This document shows positions 62,687 through 64,000 of a stretch of DNA of 64,000 nucleotides, one piece after another. The notes under the pieces were generated by a model. The model saw nothing but the letters and a program-made list of their open reading frames with translations. It was not told the DNA's origin and did not search any database. Numbering within the stretch: the first letter of the stretch is position 1; the number at the start of each line of letters is the position of its first letter. This DNA is from Doryteuthis pealeii (taxonomy: Eukaryota; Mollusca; Cephalopoda; Myopsida; Loliginidae): positions 81,388,199-81,452,198 of the forward strand of contig CM042151.1 of NCBI GenBank assembly GCA_023376005.1. The letters run 5' to 3'. The translations under genes and the position numbers were made by a program.

Positions 62687-63590
62687 ATTTCCTATAAATT
62701 ATCCTATTGAACTTTTAAGTTTCCTTTAAAAGTAAAACTTACTCACATTCATTGTATTTGAACTCCTGTCCTCTGTGTATATTCAATCTGTTAATAGTGA
62801 ATTCGTGGAATTGTGAATATATCCAGTAAATTAAAACCTGTGACGTCTTATAAGACTTCTCAATATTTTTCCGTAATAATTCCGCCTGTACCGTCTAACT
62901 CAATGTATTCTGCAATACAGTCTTTACGTATGTCAAATACACTGTCAATGAAAATCAGCAAATTATATTCCAAGATGTAACATACAGGATCCTTTATAGT
63001 GAAGCAACACGTGATATATATTTCCTCGGTGAAGAATCTGCAATCAAACAAATAATGAAATTAAAAGATGGATACATTATTTTGAATTATTTGGGAAAAC
63101 AATGAATATTGATATTCCAAAAAACAAATTCTCTTTCTTTCTTTATAATAAGAGGATACGCTATTTTTACGTATATCAGCTTTTTTAAAAATATCAATCC
63201 ATGTTTGTGACCCCTATTGTGTTAGGTCTCCAATTACTTTAAGATGACCATGCAATAAAACGCATTGTATACTCAGCTCCCTTGTCCTTCTTCTTTTCTA
63301 ATAGCATACCAAACGTTAAACTAGTGCTCTGTGACATATTATAATTTGTCACACTGACTAATGTGAGACCAAAGAATATATCAAATATATATATATATCA
63401 TAAGCTGACCATGAATCCATTAGTTTCGTAGCTTCTACTGTGGTAGCTCTCCGGCGAAGCAGACATCATCTCCTTCAAGATGACCATGCAATAAAACACG
63501 TTGTATACCCAACTCTTTGTTATTTCTCTTTTAAAATATCGAAATACCTAACATATCATGATGGCAGCTGTTTACTAAAAGATGCTACAA
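62687..63590 (-). other. 5' flank of ZNF copy C
   Basis: A-type flank: GTGAGT donor-like site near 62745 (minus), TGACGTC near 62843, the promoter block, and the two short dispersed blocks near 63235 and 63475. No gene supported. Confidence 0.7.
62992..63013 (-). promoter_or_regulatory. conserved E-box plus TATA block of copy C
   Basis: CACGTG at 63013-63008 and TATAAAG at 62998-62992, about 310 bp before the ATG at 62686. Confidence 0.55.
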
Positions 63591-63594
63591 TAGA

Positions 63595-63885
63595 TGAGAC
63601 CCTAACATGTACTACCACTCTGGGTCAGAGTGGACCAGGGGGCAATGGTGATGAAAGGGTGTTCTACATTCCTCAAAACTCCAAAACTGGAACCTCACCA
63701 TCAGTTTAACGTCATTCCCAGGACATGAAGACTATCAGACACCGCATTCTATCACCAATATGATAAAAATCGTTCGGGCTTGCCATAAGGGCAATCGGAT
63801 TGGGGCAATCATATAGATGCTAGGGCTTGACGTGACCAGCCGATTGATCGGAGGGGGCGTCTCCGACCGCCTCTCCGTCTGTATG
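63595..63885 (+). repeat. GC-rich dispersed repeat DR, copy 4
   Basis: Same as copy 3, with few changes (gggggcaatgg for gggagcaatgg). Marks the end of the second tandem ZNF duplication unit. Confidence 0.7.
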
Positions 63886-64000
63886 TCTCTAATAACAAAC
63901 AAACACAAAAAGTTTATTTCTTTGTCTTTCTGTTTCTATCTCCGTATGTCTATCTTTTGGATATATATATATAGTTATTTACTTATCTTAGCTTAGATGC
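63886..64000. other. window end, simple sequence
   Basis: Resembles 55480-55545 at first (ataacaaacaaac, aaaagtttatttctttgtct), then a short TA tract. No gene. Confidence 0.5.

Overview
This is an AT-rich, repeat-dominated stretch of an animal nuclear genome. The only convincing host genes are single-exon C2H2 zinc-finger (ZNF) genes with TGEKPF-type linkers and a low-complexity Asn/Thr/Glu-rich tail. They are surrounded by degraded Ty3/gypsy and Tc1/mariner remnants, a tRNA-derived SINE, foldback elements and satellites. Large tandem C2H2 families in an AT-rich background with tRNA SINEs suggest a mollusc, most likely a cephalopod such as an octopus. That taxonomic call is inference; only 'metazoan' is firm.

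Layout. Six ZNF loci can be recognised: A (minus, 1-3372), A' (plus, 5162-8679), B (plus, 18675-20343), B' (minus, 40935-39250), A'' (minus, 54282-50892) and C (minus, 62686-60967). A seventh locus, C' (minus, about 57525-56390), is truncated. The dominant structure is a giant inverted duplication. The arm 4284-29328 (A' to B and onward) is mirrored by 32557-55152 (back through B' to A''), around a spacer of about 3.2 kb (29329-32556). A second, smaller inverted turn near 4237-4288 joins A to A'. To the right of A'' the order is a dispersed repeat, truncated C', a foldback fragment, a 75-bp satellite, full-length C and the same dispersed repeat again. This looks like a tandem series of one duplication unit.

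Gene structure. Each complete copy carries a promoter-like block (CACGTG then a TATAAA-type box about 10 bp downstream) 300-330 bp before the ATG. It then has 5-9 C2H2 fingers and a tail built from a 40-residue module. In C the tail has about five diverged 120-bp modules in frame. In A, A' and A'' it has grown to about 22-23 near-identical 118-119 bp units. Most of these units are no longer a multiple of three, so the frame cycles and hits stops. B and B' have a shorter tail and carry different disabling lesions.

Cautions. Two 10-N runs (5275-5284, 35727-35736) are contig joins with little or no sequence missing when compared with the mirror arm. The contig 1-5274 is visibly noisier (many single-base losses) than the rest, and many frameshifts fall in short homopolymers. 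Some broken genes, and the A/A' turn, may therefore be assembly or consensus artefacts. The giant palindrome has diverged arms, a unique spacer and an arm-specific 2.4-kb indel, so it is more likely to be real.
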